Positions 6,029 to 6,107 of a stretch of DNA of 6,107 nucleotides are shown piece by piece; the first letter of the stretch is position 1, and the number at the start of each line of letters is the position of its first letter. A program made the position numbers and the translations under genes. The stretch spans positions 24,324 through 30,430 of the forward strand of contig DLOQ01000023.1 in assembly GCA_002479655.1 (NCBI GenBank). The letters are read 5' to 3'. The notes below the pieces were generated by a model. The model did not search any database. It saw only the letters and a program-made list of their open reading frames with translations, and was not told the DNA's origin. The stretch comes from Lachnospiraceae bacterium UBA7480. GTDB taxonomy: Bacteria; Bacillota; Clostridia; Lachnospirales; Lachnospiraceae.

Positions 6029-6064
6029 TCCTGTCTGCCATTCGTTATAAAATGGCAGGCAGGA
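6029..6064. terminator. Strong hairpin, probable intrinsic terminator (best on the minus strand)
   Basis: TCCTGTCTGCCATT (6029-6042) pairs with AATGGCAGGCAGGA (6051-6064) around an 8-nt loop. The 14-bp stem contains one T/G position that gives a G-U wobble in plus-strand RNA. Five A bases at 6024-6028 give a U-tract after the hairpin on the minus strand; on the plus strand only ATATAT follows. It therefore most likely ends a convergent minus-strand gene beyond the window and may also stop transcription from the DUF6033-like gene, whose stop is 20 bp upstream. Confidence 0.72.
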
Positions 6065-6098
6065 ATATATGTATCTAAGCTACATATCAAGCATTCCT
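6061..6098. repeat. Interrupted inverted repeat overlapping the terminator arm
   Basis: AGGAATATATGTA (6061-6073) is complementary to TACATAT (6081-6087) plus ATTCCT (6093-6098), with a 7-nt loop and a 5-nt bulge. Its first four bases are also the end of the terminator stem (6061-6064), so the two hairpins could not form fully at once. It might be an operator or an alternative structure; short AT-rich palindromes also arise by chance. Confidence 0.4.
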
Positions 6099-6107
6099 AT
6101 AGAGAAT

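Noticed and set aside
5673..6041. Minus-strand Phe/Leu-rich open frames opposite the DUF6033-like gene
   Set aside because: The apparent hydrophobic protein is the reverse complement of the Lys/Glu-rich coiled coil (AAG/GAA codons read as CTT/TTC).

Overview
The window reads as chromosomal DNA of a low-to-moderate GC Gram-positive anaerobe of the Clostridia, most likely a Lachnospiraceae relative. The assignment rests on the RecU and DUF951 proteins (Firmicutes families), strong AGGAGG ribosome binding sites, an AgrC/AgrA-type two-component pair and a DUF6033-like protein. It is inferred from family content and style, not from a database match.

Left part (1-2841) is all minus strand and reads right to left. 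It starts with recU (Holliday junction resolvase), followed 1 nt later by a small uncharacterised protein, a Sir2-type NAD-dependent deacylase, a short DUF951 protein, an AT-rich four-helix membrane protein whose start overlaps the DUF951 stop (ATGA), and the N-terminal part of a DUF362 protein that runs off the left edge. No clear intrinsic terminator separates them, so they may form one loose transcription unit. The genes look like housekeeping or genome-maintenance functions, except for the membrane protein, whose base composition is strikingly different.

Middle (2842-3076) is a divergent intergenic region. It holds a candidate minus-strand promoter for recU and, nearer the plus-strand genes, a near-perfect 15-bp direct repeat with a 22-bp period. 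That is the geometry expected of a LytTR-family response regulator operator.

Right part (3077-6107) is plus strand: a LytTR response regulator, an AgrC-like sensor histidine kinase whose GTG start overlaps the regulator's stop by 8 nt, a 12-codon micro-ORF overlapping the kinase stop, and a DUF6033-like protein with a highly charged C-terminal helix. No AgrB or AgrD homologue is in the window, so the signal for the sensor is unknown. The simplest model is an autoregulated sensor/regulator pair, with the DUF6033-like gene either co-transcribed or a neighbour. After it comes a 14-bp-stem hairpin whose T-tract favours termination of a minus-strand gene beyond the window, and a second overlapping inverted repeat.

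The main points of interest are the LytTR direct repeat, the ligand-less Agr-type pair next to DUF6033, the micro-ORF at the kinase stop, and the AT-rich membrane gene coupled to DUF951. None amounts to proof of a new system.
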